From NCBI RefSeq assembly GCF_002843385.1, contig NZ_MVDE01000012.1, forward strand, positions 62,001-126,000: a DNA stretch of 64,000 nucleotides. The letters run 5' to 3'. A model generated the notes under the pieces. It worked only from the letters and a program-made list of their open reading frames with translations, did no database searches and was not told the origin of the DNA. The stretch is from Labilibaculum manganireducens. Its GTDB lineage: Bacteria > Bacteroidota > Bacteroidia > Bacteroidales > Marinifilaceae. Positions 45,981-54,908 of this stretch are shown piece after piece. A program made the translations under genes and the position numbers. Every line of letters starts with the position of its first letter. The stretch's first letter is position 1.

Positions 45981-47306
45981 ATGAACGAACCACAACTACG
46001 TGTAGGCATCATGTATGAGCCTAAAATTTCATTCACATTAAATGGAATTTACATACTTCAGCAAAATGGAAAAGAATATACAGGAAAGCAAGATGCCTGC
46101 TATGTCGATGATAATATAGCCTTTGATGGCCTGGTAGATGAAGAATTGGTTTTCTATCCAAAATATTACGAAGAAGCATCTTTCGATCTTTTTGATGTGA
46201 CAATTGGAATAAAATTCCATTGGGAGCGAAAGGAAGATCAGCGCTTCAAAGGTGCTTTGCACTTTATTTGCGAAGATGAAAAATTAACTGCCATCAATGT
46301 TCTTTCTTTAGAGGATTATTTGGTAAGTGTTATTTCATCTGAAATGAGTGCAACAAGCAGCATGGAACTGTTGAAAGCTCATGCAATTATTTCCCGTTCA
46401 TGGTTAATCGCGCAGGTAATAAAAGGGGCTGAATTGCAAAAATCAGAAACCAATTATCAGAGTATTGTTGAAACCGATGAGCAATATATTCGTTGGTACG
46501 ATCGCGAAGATCATGTGAATTTTGATGTTTGTGCCGATGATCATTGTCAGCGTTATCAAGGCATTACCAAACAATCGACCAAACTGGTAGTCGATGCAAT
46601 AGATGCAACTCGTGGACTGGTGCTTACCAGTGAGGGTGAAGTTTGCGATGCCCGTTTCTCGAAATGTTGTGGTGGCGTTGCCGAGACATTTGAAAATGTA
46701 TGGGAACCTAAAAATCATAAATACCTGCAGGCGGTTATCGATAATCCGAAAGTTCCTGCTGGATACGATATGAATTTGAAAAATGAAACAGCAGCAGTGA
46801 AATGGATTAGTACTTCGCCTGAAGCATTTTGCAATACCACCGATAAAGAAATTTTGTCGCAGGTTTTGAATGATTACGATCAGGAAACCATGGATTTTTA
46901 TCGTTGGAAGGTAGAATACGAACAAGATGTAATTTCAGAATTAATAGCACGTAAAACGGGTAAAGATTTTGGACAGATTCTGGATTTAATTCCTGTTGAA
47001 AGAGGAGAGTCTGGGCGCTTAATCAAATTGAAAATTGTAGGTTCGAAACGAAGTTTGGTGATTGGAAAAGAATTGGAAATCCGTAAAGTGCTTTCCGAAT
47101 CGCATTTGTACAGTTCCGAATTTGTTGTTGATAGAGTAGGTGAAGAGAACGGAGTGCCAGCTAAATTTATTTTGATTGGTGCCGGCTGGGGACATGGGGT
47201 TGGTCTTTGCCAGATTGGAGCCGCAGTAATGGGTGCCAAGGGATACAAATACGATGAAATTTTGCTGCATTATTTCCGTGGAGCGGAATTGGAAAAAAGG
47301 TATTAA
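45981..47306 (+). CDS. SpoIID/LytB domain protein
   Basis: SpoIID-type proteins are lytic transglycosylases that cut glycan strands stripped of stem peptides. The 441-residue product has the family core: SVISSEMSATSSMELLKAHAIISRSWLI with the catalytic-type Glu, DDHCQRYQGI, ARFSKCCGGVAETFENVW, and the closing GWGHGVGLCQIGAAVMGAKGYKYDEIL. The N-terminus (MNEPQLRVGIMYEPKISFTL) shows no signal peptide or membrane helix, so export is not evident. It follows the GNAT gene by 111 bases and precedes an AmpG-like permease, consistent with muropeptide handling. Confidence 0.88.
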   Translation: MNEPQLRVGIMYEPKISFTLNGIYILQQNGKEYTGKQDACYVDDNIAFDGLVDEELVFYPKYYEEASFDLFDVTIGIKFHWERKEDQRFKGALHFICEDEKLTAINVLSLEDYLVSVISSEMSATSSMELLKAHAIISRSWLIAQVIKGAELQKSETNYQSIVETDEQYIRWYDREDHVNFDVCADDHCQRYQGITKQSTKLVVDAIDATRGLVLTSEGEVCDARFSKCCGGVAETFENVWEPKNHKYLQAVIDNPKVPAGYDMNLKNETAAVKWISTSPEAFCNTTDKEILSQVLNDYDQETMDFYRWKVEYEQDVISELIARKTGKDFGQILDLIPVERGESGRLIKLKIVGSKRSLVIGKELEIRKVLSESHLYSSEFVVDRVGEENGVPAKFILIGAGWGHGVGLCQIGAAVMGAKGYKYDEILLHYFRGAELEKRY

Positions 47307-47536
47307 TTATAGAGATGAGATGTTAGAAATGAGGCATGAGAAAAATGGAGTATGCTTTTTTCTAAAGCTGTAAATAATCTCAAATCTCACGACTCAAATT
47401 TATAATCTTAATCAAAAAAATATAAGTATTGAAATAAGATACGTGAATCAGGATTTTTGAAGCTGTAAATAGTCTCAAATCTCTTATCTCAAATCTCACT
47501 TCTCATATCTCAGTTCTCAAATCTAAACAAAAAAGA
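47307..47536. repeat. AT-rich gap with CTCAAATCT-type short repeats
   Basis: Many imperfect copies of CTCATATCTC/CTCAAATCT occur just before the AmpG-like gene, with the reverse type (GAGATGAGATGTTAGAAATGAGG) near 47312. Similar text (TCTAATATCTAAAATCT) precedes the SpoIID gene at about 45950. AGCTGTAAATA recurs at 45930, 47364 and 47462. No gene or clear promoter is visible. Confidence 0.55.
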
Positions 47537-48844
47537 ATGTCAAAAACAAAAACTCGCTCACCATGGGCATGGATTCCATCTCTTTATTTTGCAGAAGGCA
47601 TACCTTACGTTGTGGTGATGACTGTTGCCGTGATCATGTACAAAAAGCTGGGTATTTCAAATACCGATATTGCCTTGTATACCTCTTGGTTGTATTTGCC
47701 TTGGGTGATTAAGCCTTTTTGGAGTCCGATTGTAGATATCGTAAAAAGCAAGCGTTGGTGGATTGTTAGTATGCAGTTGTTGATTGGTGCTGGTTTGGCG
47801 GGTGTTGCTTTTACGGTTCCTACCACATTCTTTTTTCAGTCAACATTGGCCTTTTTCTGGCTGTTGGCTTTTAGTTCGGCAACTCACGATATTGCTGCTG
47901 ATGGTTTTTACATGTATGGAATGGACTCCAATAAGCAGGCCTACTTTATTGGAATACGAAGCACCTTTTATCGCTTAGCCATGATTACCGGTCAAGGACT
48001 TTTAATTATTCTGGCAGGATATTTTGAAACCACAAAACTGTTTGGGAATACCGAAAATAATATTCCATTGGCATGGTCGCTAACCTTTTATATTTTAGCT
48101 GCCGGATTTTTATTGTTTTGCGTTTATCACAAGTTTGCACTTCCGTATCCAAAGGAGGATGAAGACCGGGAGGTAAAAAGCTTTTCCAGTGTATTCGAGG
48201 ATTTTGCTGAGACCTTTGTTTCTTTTTTCATGAAAAAGGATATTTTGAAAATCGTAGGGTTGCTCTTGGTGTATCGTTTGGGCGAATCTCAATTGGTGAA
48301 AATGGCATCTCCTTTTCTTCTCGATCCGAAAGAAGTTGGCGGATTAGGTTTATCTACGGGCGATGTTGGATTGGTTTATGGAACCATAGGAATCATTTTC
48401 TTAACTCTGGGAGGTTTGCTTGGAGGATATCTGGCTTCAAAAAATGGATTGAAATATTGGTTTTGGCCAATGGTAATTGCCATTAACCTGCCAAACCTTG
48501 TGTATGTTTACCTTTCTTACGCATTGCCCGAATCTTTCTTTTTGATTTGTGCCTCGGTGGCCGTAGAGCAATTTGGATACGGTTTTGGCTTTACAGCATA
48601 TATGCTTTATCAGATATATGTATCCGAAGGAAAACACAAAACGGCTCACTTTGCATTTTGTACAGGCTTAATGGCTTTGGGCATGATGTTGCCAGGAATG
48701 ATTTCCGGTTGGCTGCAGGAGTTGTTGGGCTATCAGCACTTCTTTATTTGGGTGATGATTTGTACCATCCCAAGTTTTATAATGATAAAATTGATTGATA
48801 TAGATCCGAAATTTGGTATTAAAACGGGAAAAGATGAAAAATAG
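47537..48844 (+). CDS. AmpG-like major facilitator permease
   Basis: A 435-residue protein with about twelve transmembrane segments. The opening WAWIPSLYFAEGIPYVVVMTVAVIMYKKLGISNTDIALYTSWLYLPWVIKPFWSPIVDI resembles the first helices of the AmpG/peptide-acetyl-CoA transporter branch, including the charged residues after TM2 (PIVDI). AmpG carries GlcNAc-anhydroMurNAc and its peptides across the inner membrane. The neighbours (SpoIID, GDSL, NagX-like, DUF1460) support that, but members of the branch may move free sugars too. It overlaps the next gene by 11 bases. Confidence 0.82.
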   Translation: MSKTKTRSPWAWIPSLYFAEGIPYVVVMTVAVIMYKKLGISNTDIALYTSWLYLPWVIKPFWSPIVDIVKSKRWWIVSMQLLIGAGLAGVAFTVPTTFFFQSTLAFFWLLAFSSATHDIAADGFYMYGMDSNKQAYFIGIRSTFYRLAMITGQGLLIILAGYFETTKLFGNTENNIPLAWSLTFYILAAGFLLFCVYHKFALPYPKEDEDREVKSFSSVFEDFAETFVSFFMKKDILKIVGLLLVYRLGESQLVKMASPFLLDPKEVGGLGLSTGDVGLVYGTIGIIFLTLGGLLGGYLASKNGLKYWFWPMVIAINLPNLVYVYLSYALPESFFLICASVAVEQFGYGFGFTAYMLYQIYVSEGKHKTAHFAFCTGLMALGMMLPGMISGWLQELLGYQHFFIWVMICTIPSFIMIKLIDIDPKFGIKTGKDEK

Positions 48845-49364
48845 AATTGCTTTTTTGGGGGATAGCTTAACCGAGGGAGGATGCTGGGAAGAATACTTTC
48901 CTGCTTATGAGATTTCTAATTTTGGAATATCCGGAGAGCGGTCTGATGAAATCCTTTTTCGATTGGATGAGGTTCTGTTTTGGGAACCTAAAAAGATTTT
49001 TTTGATGATGGGAATTAACGATTTGGGTGAAGGTTTAAGTTCTGAAAAGATTCTTACGAATTATAAAAAAATATTTTCAATAATGAAGGAGCATAAGGAC
49101 ATTGAATTGATCGTTCAAAGTCTTTTACCTACTAATGAGACTCTTTTTAAGAGTGATAATTTTGATGGGTTGAAAATTCTGGAAGTCAATTTTCACTTGA
49201 GAGATTTGTGTGAGAAAGAGAAGATTACTTTCGTGGATTTGTATACCGCTTTTTCAACCTATAAATCCCAAATGATTAAAGATTATACCAATGATGGTTT
49301 GCATTTGAATGAAGCCGGTTATAGGGTATGGCGGAATTGTTTGCAATCTCAAAATCTCATCTAA
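48834..49364 (+). CDS. GDSL/SGNH-family hydrolase
   Basis: The 176-residue protein has block I FLGDSLTEGG (nucleophile Ser), block II NFGISGERSDEIL (Gly), block III LMMGINDLGEG (Asn) and block V DGLHLNEAGY (Asp and His). It is a small esterase of the SGNH fold. ATG 48834, overlapping the permease stop, is preferred to the earlier GTG/ATG frame start at 48813. No signal peptide, so it would act in the cytosol. Removing O-acetyl groups from imported muropeptides is one possible role; it is an inference from the operon. Confidence 0.85.
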   Translation: MKNRIAFLGDSLTEGGCWEEYFPAYEISNFGISGERSDEILFRLDEVLFWEPKKIFLMMGINDLGEGLSSEKILTNYKKIFSIMKEHKDIELIVQSLLPTNETLFKSDNFDGLKILEVNFHLRDLCEKEKITFVDLYTAFSTYKSQMIKDYTNDGLHLNEAGYRVWRNCLQSQNLI

Positions 49365-49374
49365 AATCTAGATA

Positions 49375-50484
49375 ATGAAAAAAACAGAACGTTTAATGGC
49401 TTTGGATGCCTTTCGGGGATTAACCATTGCTGCCATGATTACGGTGAATACTCCAGGAAGTTGGGGACATGTTTATGCTCCATTGCTTCATTCAAAGTGG
49501 AATGGCTGTACGCCAACCGATTTGGTGTTTCCTTTCTTTCTATTTGCTGTTGGTGTTGCCATGTGGTTTGCTTTCGGGAAATTCGATCATAAATTAAGTC
49601 CCGAAGCAGGCAGGAAGATTCTGAAGCGGACTGTAATCATTTTTGGCATAGGTTTGTTATTGAATGCCTTTCCATTTATTCAGGTTGAGTTGGAGAATTT
49701 TCGGATAATGGGAGTTTTGCAGCGAATCGCCTTGGCTTATGGAATAGGAAGTTTGCTTTGTTTGTGGCTGAGTAAAGCTCGTTTGGTAATTGTCTCATTG
49801 GCTATTCTACTGGCATATTGGGGATTGGTTTTTTTCCTTGGTGGCAATCATCCATATAGTTTAGAGGGAAATCCAACAATGGCTTTCGATAGCAAGATTT
49901 TGGGAGCGGATCATCTGTACAAAGGTTTTGGTATTGCTTTCGATCCCGAAGGATTGTTTAGCACTCTTCCTGCAATTGCCACAGTGATTCTTGGATATCT
50001 TGCCGGATATTTAATTGAATCCACCGAGCGAAAGAAGTTGGTTGCAAAGCTATTGATGTTTGGTTCTTTAGGCGTGATTGCTGGTTTAATTTGGAGTTTA
50101 GGATTTCCTATTAATAAACCAATATGGTCTAGTTCTTATGTGGTTTATACCGCAGGTTTAGCACTTTTGGTTTTAGCTGTAATGATTTACCTGATCGATA
50201 TTTTGGAATACAAGAAATGGGCTCATCCTTTTCTTGTTTTCGGAATGAATCCATTATTTATTTATGTTCTTTCAGGAGTTTGGGTAAGAGTGATTATTTA
50301 TTTGGTTCATTTTTCAGATCAGGCAGGAAATTCAACAACCGGATATGTCTGGTTGTGTAAAAATGTATTTGCATCCTGGGCAGGAGATATGAATGGATCT
50401 TTGTTTTTTGCGCTGGCACATATCGTTGTCTATTGGCTCATCGTGCTGTTTCTCTATAAACGGAAGATATTTATTAAAATATAA
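49375..50484 (+). CDS. NagX-like membrane acyltransferase (HGSNAT/DUF5009 type)
   Basis: The 369-residue protein has about ten membrane segments. The N-terminus RLMALDAFRGLTIAAMITVNTPG and HSKWNGCTPTDLVFPFFLFAVGVAM are the marks of the heparan-alpha-glucosaminide N-acetyltransferase-like family (NagX), which moves acetyl groups across the membrane onto glucosamine-type sugars. The family His in the second block is HSKWNG. It is the last gene of the AmpG-GDSL unit and ends in a strong terminator. In other bacteria nagX lies with chitin or GlcNAc genes, which supports an amino-sugar role. Confidence 0.85.
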   Translation: MKKTERLMALDAFRGLTIAAMITVNTPGSWGHVYAPLLHSKWNGCTPTDLVFPFFLFAVGVAMWFAFGKFDHKLSPEAGRKILKRTVIIFGIGLLLNAFPFIQVELENFRIMGVLQRIALAYGIGSLLCLWLSKARLVIVSLAILLAYWGLVFFLGGNHPYSLEGNPTMAFDSKILGADHLYKGFGIAFDPEGLFSTLPAIATVILGYLAGYLIESTERKKLVAKLLMFGSLGVIAGLIWSLGFPINKPIWSSSYVVYTAGLALLVLAVMIYLIDILEYKKWAHPFLVFGMNPLFIYVLSGVWVRVIIYLVHFSDQAGNSTTGYVWLCKNVFASWAGDMNGSLFFALAHIVVYWLIVLFLYKRKIFIKI

Positions 50485-50486
50485 AA

Positions 50487-50519
50487 GAAAAGCTTCGGAT
50501 TTAATCCGAAGCTTTTTTT
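50487..50519. terminator. Bidirectional terminator
   Basis: AAAAGCTTCGGATT and AATCCGAAGCTTTT form a perfect stem, with A and T runs outside. It ends the NagX-like transcript and overlaps the stop codon of the convergent exporter gene. Confidence 0.92.
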
Positions 50520-51025
50520 GAGTCAAATAATTTATTTAGAAATTTGTTTGGTTTAGTTTCTTTTATCGATTTGTTTCGACTGAGTAACATGGGGGCCGAA
50601 ACGCCCAGCGAAAGTGCCGATAATACAAAAAAGGCTTTCAATCCATTGTCAACAGTTTCTTGTAACAACTGCAGAAAAACAGCATGATCATTTTCTCCTG
50701 TTAAATGGATAATTCCCAGCATCATTCGGTAAGTAAATGCACCCGGAACCATTGGGATAACTGCAGGAATAGCAAACACAAAGGGTGGCGAATGTCTTAA
50801 GTGAGCAGCACGGATGCTTAAAAAACCAATTAGTAAAGCGCCCATAAGCGAGCTGAGAATGATATTCATTCCCAGCTTTAGGCAGATCAGTTTTACTGTT
50901 CCGCCCAAAGCACCCATGATGAATATTACCCATAATGTACGGGGAGGAACATTAAAGAGTATTGCAAAACCTGTAGCTGCAAAGCCCAGCCAAATCCATG
51001 TCTCAAAAAATACAATCCACTCCAT
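50501..51025 (-). CDS. Threonine/serine exporter family protein, small subunit (ThrE/DUF3815 part)
   Basis: The 174-residue protein has about five membrane segments and matches the C-terminal ThrE domain (DUF3815): WLGFAATGFAILFNVPPRTL, and AIPAVIPMVPGAFTYRMMLG near the end of TM4. In Corynebacterium both halves are one ThrE chain that exports threonine and serine; here they are split. The stop codon lies in the shared terminator. Confidence 0.88.
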   Translation of the reverse strand: MEWIVFFETWIWLGFAATGFAILFNVPPRTLWVIFIMGALGGTVKLICLKLGMNIILSSLMGALLIGFLSIRAAHLRHSPPFVFAIPAVIPMVPGAFTYRMMLGIIHLTGENDHAVFLQLLQETVDNGLKAFFVLSALSLGVSAPMLLSRNKSIKETKPNKFLNKLFDSKKASD

Positions 51026-51028
51026 ATT

Positions 51029-51799
51029 CTAAATGTTATAAATAAGAATCGCTCCAAGTAAACCCAAAGCAATCGAAAAAGCGATAATTAATCCATTAAG
51101 TCCTCTTACCACTCCGTTTATAATATTTCCATCCAAAAGATCCAGCAGGGAATTAATTAATGGAATTCCAGGAATCAGATATAAAACAGAGGTTGCAAAA
51201 GCATATTCCGGATTGCTGCTAATGTGCAGATTAACTGCAGCTCCCGAAATCATAGCTGATACAAAAGCGGCCAGGAAAATACATAAATAAGGATTAAATT
51301 CTCTTTTTGTGACTTCCTGTCTTACAAATAAGCCAACAAAAGTTGCCACAAAAGCAATTAGCATTTCGATGGCTTCACCACCAAAAATACGGCAGAATGA
51401 GGCACCTGCCAAAGCTACCATCAGCAATGTTACGATCCTAGGATAATGAGGTACAGACTTTAATCGGTCTATTTCATGACGAACCATTTCCAAATCCCAT
51501 TTTTCCTCTATAATGTGCCAGCTCATTCTGCTGAGTCCGCTAACAATTTTGAAATTGACACGATGAGCCGATGTTTGCATCAGCCGGCTAAAGAACAGAT
51601 CAGACTCTTCGTTGTTTATGGTTAACATTAATGCGCGATGGGTAATTAATAATTCTGCATGGTATCCAAAGGCTGAAGCAATACGCATTACGGTAACCCG
51701 AATTCTAAATGTATTTGCTCCGGTTTCCATAAGTAAGGCTCCTACTTCAAGCAGAATTTTACACAGCTCGTTAATCTTCTCTTTTTCGGATAAAACCAT
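51029..51799 (-). CDS. Threonine/serine exporter family protein, large subunit (ThrE/DUF1212 part)
   Basis: The 256-residue protein starts with a soluble region (LCKILLEVGALLMETGANTFRIRVTVMRIASAFG, the DUF1212 signature) and continues with about five membrane segments, including LYLIPGIPLINSLLDLLDG. It is upstream of the small subunit with 3 bases between them, so both are made together. Together they equal one ThrE transporter. Its link to the surrounding cell-wall genes, if any, would be export of excess amino acids, which is speculation. The 283-base gap upstream holds no gene that I can see. Confidence 0.9.
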   Translation of the reverse strand: MVLSEKEKINELCKILLEVGALLMETGANTFRIRVTVMRIASAFGYHAELLITHRALMLTINNEESDLFFSRLMQTSAHRVNFKIVSGLSRMSWHIIEEKWDLEMVRHEIDRLKSVPHYPRIVTLLMVALAGASFCRIFGGEAIEMLIAFVATFVGLFVRQEVTKREFNPYLCIFLAAFVSAMISGAAVNLHISSNPEYAFATSVLYLIPGIPLINSLLDLLDGNIINGVVRGLNGLIIAFSIALGLLGAILIYNI

Positions 51800-52082
51800 A
51801 TTTTTTTATTGTTTTGAAATGATATTAACCTGATTGTTGAATACTTCAAATGAGTTTTTTGTAAACCGATCTATCCGTTACTCTGTGGTTGTATGTTTAG
51901 CAACAAAAACTTGTGTCTTAATTTGTTGTGGTAGTACAAAGTTGTTTAGCTGAAAGGTTTTGTTTCAAAGTAGATTTTATTTTCTCTAAAATAAAGAATA
52001 TATCAGGCAAAAGTAATCATTTTTACAATTTCACATTCTGATACAATGATAAATTATGATTCTAATTTTCATTTTATTGCGA

Positions 52083-53357
52083 TCAATTATAGAGCCAGTA
52101 TTTTTTTGATTTTTCCAAAAATGATTCTCTGGGCGCAAACCAAAGTTCTTTGATGTCACTTACCAGAAAGTTTTCGGTAAATCTCATTCTTATTTCCTTA
52201 CTTCCGCATACTTTGTCGAACATACTTAAGCGTGATGCTTCGCACATTTCAAAAGGATTTTTATTGGGATACAATTTGTGACATTCCTGCATCACATAAA
52301 ATTGAATGAGGGAGATTGGTGCTTTCTGAGTGTCTGTAAAATGCAATTGAACCCCATGAAGCATAAGGCCTTTTCCGACTGAATAGTATGGTTTATAGTG
52401 TACTGGGCGAAAAAGAACACCTGAGATTTGCAGATTATTTAAACTTTCAGCTAAATCGTCAGCATTGATCCATTCGGCAGCAAATAATTCAAATGGCTGA
52501 GTATAACCGACACCAATCGAAATGGTATACAATTCTCCAAGTATGCCCGAAGCTGCATAGTAAACTGCACTTGCTGAGTTCGGGATATGAGGAGATGTTG
52601 GAACCCAAGGCAAGCCGGTTTCCTGAAAAGTCATGTTTCGTTTCCATCCTTCCATTTTCACAACATGTAGTTTACATTTTTTACCATCCTTCAGCAAGCC
52701 TTCTTCATTCAAATAACTAGCCAGTTCGCCGCAAGTTAGTCCGTACACATAGGGTATGGGGAACTGACTCACAAAAGATATTTGTTTAGGTTCAACCAAG
52801 CAACCTTCTATCTTATTTCCTCCAAAAGGATTTGGGCGATCCAATACGATAAATTCAACATTGTTTTCGGCACAAGCCTCCATTAATAATCCCATACTGC
52901 TGATGTATGTATAGGAACGGACGCCAATATCCTGAATGTCGTATACAATAGCATCCAAACCTTTTAGCATTTTAGCATTTGGTTTTTGTTGTCTGCCATA
53001 CAGCGAATAGACTTGAATACCTGTTTTTTTGTCGGTGTAGGTTGCTACTTTCTCACCGGCAGCATGATCTCCCCGTATTCCATGTTCAGGGCTGAATAGA
53101 ACTTTAACATCTACATCATTGCAAGCATGAAGCAGATCGATAGTCGATTCTAAATTTTGATTTACCCCAGTAGGGTTGGTGATGATTCCAATCTTTTTTC
53201 CGGTAAGAAAAGAGTAATTGGTTTTTTGTAGTACATCTATGCCTGTTTTCACTTTTTGGGCAAGGATAGATGTCTGGAAAAATAATATTTGAATGCAGAT
53301 TAAAAGAAGGGAATATCTTAATCCTCTGTAAATACGCAATGTGTTGTTGTTAATCAT
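52083..53357 (-). CDS. namZ: Exo-beta-N-acetylmuramidase NamZ (DUF1343)
   Basis: NamZ (GH171) removes terminal MurNAc from the non-reducing end of peptidoglycan fragments, supplying free MurNAc. The 424-residue protein has a signal peptide (ending near SILAQ) and DUF1343 landmarks: TGIDVLQ, GKKIGIITNPTGVN, LFSPEHGIRGDHAAGEKV, YSLYGRQQKP, IVYDIQDIGVRSYTYISSMG, VLDRPNPFGG and WVPTSPHIPN. The enzyme assignment comes from characterised Bacillus and Tannerella DUF1343 proteins. It reads divergently from the 53.5-63.5 kb operon, and the gap carries a TAACATGTATGA operator-like site. MurNAc released here would suit the MurK-MurQ route at 32-34 kb. Confidence 0.92.
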   Translation of the reverse strand: MINNNTLRIYRGLRYSLLLICIQILFFQTSILAQKVKTGIDVLQKTNYSFLTGKKIGIITNPTGVNQNLESTIDLLHACNDVDVKVLFSPEHGIRGDHAAGEKVATYTDKKTGIQVYSLYGRQQKPNAKMLKGLDAIVYDIQDIGVRSYTYISSMGLLMEACAENNVEFIVLDRPNPFGGNKIEGCLVEPKQISFVSQFPIPYVYGLTCGELASYLNEEGLLKDGKKCKLHVVKMEGWKRNMTFQETGLPWVPTSPHIPNSASAVYYAASGILGELYTISIGVGYTQPFELFAAEWINADDLAESLNNLQISGVLFRPVHYKPYYSVGKGLMLHGVQLHFTDTQKAPISLIQFYVMQECHKLYPNKNPFEMCEASRLSMFDKVCGSKEIRMRFTENFLVSDIKELWFAPRESFLEKSKKYWLYN

Positions 53358-53412
53358 GATGACTGTTTTTTAATTTTTACAATTTAGATACTTGTTTTCT
53401 TTAATTTTTCAT

Positions 53413-53440
53413 TGCAAAACTAATAAATTTTATATTTTTG
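53413..53440 (+). promoter_or_regulatory. Promoter of the 53.5-63.5 kb operon
   Basis: TATTTTTG at 53433-53440 is an exact TAnnTTTG -7 box. A TTG near 53412-53414 may serve as -33 element. The operator-like word begins directly after it, over the expected transcription start. Confidence 0.65.
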
Positions 53441-53455
53441 TAACATGTATGACAA
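53441..53455. promoter_or_regulatory. Operator-like site between namZ and the transglutaminase-like gene (TAACATGTATGA)
   Basis: TAACATGTATGACAA, within TTGTAACATGTATGACAA. The core GTATGAC fits the FadR-subfamily pattern GT-N3-AC. Placed on the start point of the rightward promoter, it could block transcription when bound. Confidence 0.72.
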
Positions 53456-53473
53456 CTTAATAGGTTTTGTGAA

Positions 53474-54907
53474 ATGAATAACTCTTTAAGTCATTATTTT
53501 TTGCTTGCTTTTTGCTTCCTGTTTATTGGCTGTAATGTGTCAAATAAAGGTAAAGCAAATTTAGCCTTTTTAATTGATACAGGTGAGTTCACAATCGCCG
53601 GTCAAATTATTGGGGAGAAACTTTTGGATGGTGACTTGAACGAAAAGCAAAAAAATGATCTTTTGTTTCAAAAGGACATGATGTCGCGCATCGAGAGAGA
53701 GTATGCTTTAACCGAAGCGGATGTACTTGAAAGACTAATGCCTTACTTTTCTGATTCTACGACAATTTACATGGCAAAATGGGAAAAGGAAAAATCGCTT
53801 GAATACAGACTGATTAACGGACAGAAACGTTTTTTTAAAAATGCTGTTCCTAATTTATTCCGTTTGAACGAATTTGCGAAAAACAGAAAAGAAGAAATAA
53901 GTGAAAAAACGATAGATTCTTTAAAGAGTTTTTGTGTGTCTCACACCTTACAATTAATTTCCGAAAGGACTGAAAATGGGGAGTTGGTGAATCCTGTAGA
54001 ATGCACAATGACTTATACAATAAGTGTGAAAGCTGACGCTGTTCCAGCAGGTGAGATTATTCGCTGTTGGATGCCTTATCCTAAAGAATCAAATGCCAGA
54101 CAAACAAATGTTAATTTATTGAGCGTATTTCCTGAAAAATGCATTGTGGCTCCGGATTCATTTGCGCAGAGAAGTATCTATTGCGAGCAGCTTGCAGAGG
54201 CAGGTTTGGAAACAAAATTTTCTGTGAAATTCAGAACGAAAACGTATGCGCAAATATATGATCCTGCTAATATGAATTGTGTAGTATATGATACTGCATC
54301 TGTTTTGTATCAGAAAAATACAAGCGAACGACCATCGCAAATCATTTTTTCCGATCGGATAAAAAATTTAGCTGATGAAATTTGCGGAGGCGAGAAAAAC
54401 CCTGTAAAACAAGTGAGTTTGTTGTATGATTGGATCAATTCAAATATTCCCTGGGCAAGTGCTTTAGAGTATTCCATTGTGCCAAACATTCCTGAATACG
54501 TATTGGAAAATTGGCATGGAGACTGCGGAATGCAGACTCTCCTTTTCTTGACAATGGCTCGTTATCGCGGAATTCCGGTAAAGTGGCAAAGTGGCTGGAT
54601 GCTGCATCCTGGCGAGGTAAACCTTCACGATTGGTGCGAAGTGTATTACGAAGGAATTGGATGGGTTCCATTGGATCAGTCATTTGGTTTGCAGGAAAGT
54701 AAAAATGATAAGGTGCGAAATTTTTACAAAACAAGCATTGATTCTTATCGGTTAATTGTGAATGAAGATTTCTCGCAGGATTTGTTTCCTTCCAAAATCT
54801 GGCCAAGAAGCGAGCCTGTTGATTTTCAAAGAGGAGAACTGGAATGGAAAGGTGGGAACCTTTATTTTGGTGATTGGACATATAAAATGGAAGTAACGTA
54901 TAATTAG
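53474..54907 (+). CDS. Transglutaminase-like lipoprotein
   Basis: The 477-residue protein has a lipoprotein signal (FLFIGCN) and a C-terminal transglutaminase/protease-fold domain with the Cys-His-Asp triad: HGDCGMQTLLFLTMARYRGIPV (Cys near 351), NLHDWCEVYY (His) and VPLDQSFG (Asp). The N-terminal 170 residues are helical and not recognised. Such domains in bacteria are often peptidases or amidases, and by context this one probably works on cell-wall peptides. It is the first gene of a rightward operon and abuts the next gene with 1 base between them. Confidence 0.82.
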   Translation: MNNSLSHYFLLAFCFLFIGCNVSNKGKANLAFLIDTGEFTIAGQIIGEKLLDGDLNEKQKNDLLFQKDMMSRIEREYALTEADVLERLMPYFSDSTTIYMAKWEKEKSLEYRLINGQKRFFKNAVPNLFRLNEFAKNRKEEISEKTIDSLKSFCVSHTLQLISERTENGELVNPVECTMTYTISVKADAVPAGEIIRCWMPYPKESNARQTNVNLLSVFPEKCIVAPDSFAQRSIYCEQLAEAGLETKFSVKFRTKTYAQIYDPANMNCVVYDTASVLYQKNTSERPSQIIFSDRIKNLADEICGGEKNPVKQVSLLYDWINSNIPWASALEYSIVPNIPEYVLENWHGDCGMQTLLFLTMARYRGIPVKWQSGWMLHPGEVNLHDWCEVYYEGIGWVPLDQSFGLQESKNDKVRNFYKTSIDSYRLIVNEDFSQDLFPSKIWPRSEPVDFQRGELEWKGGNLYFGDWTYKMEVTYN

Positions 54908-54908
54908 T

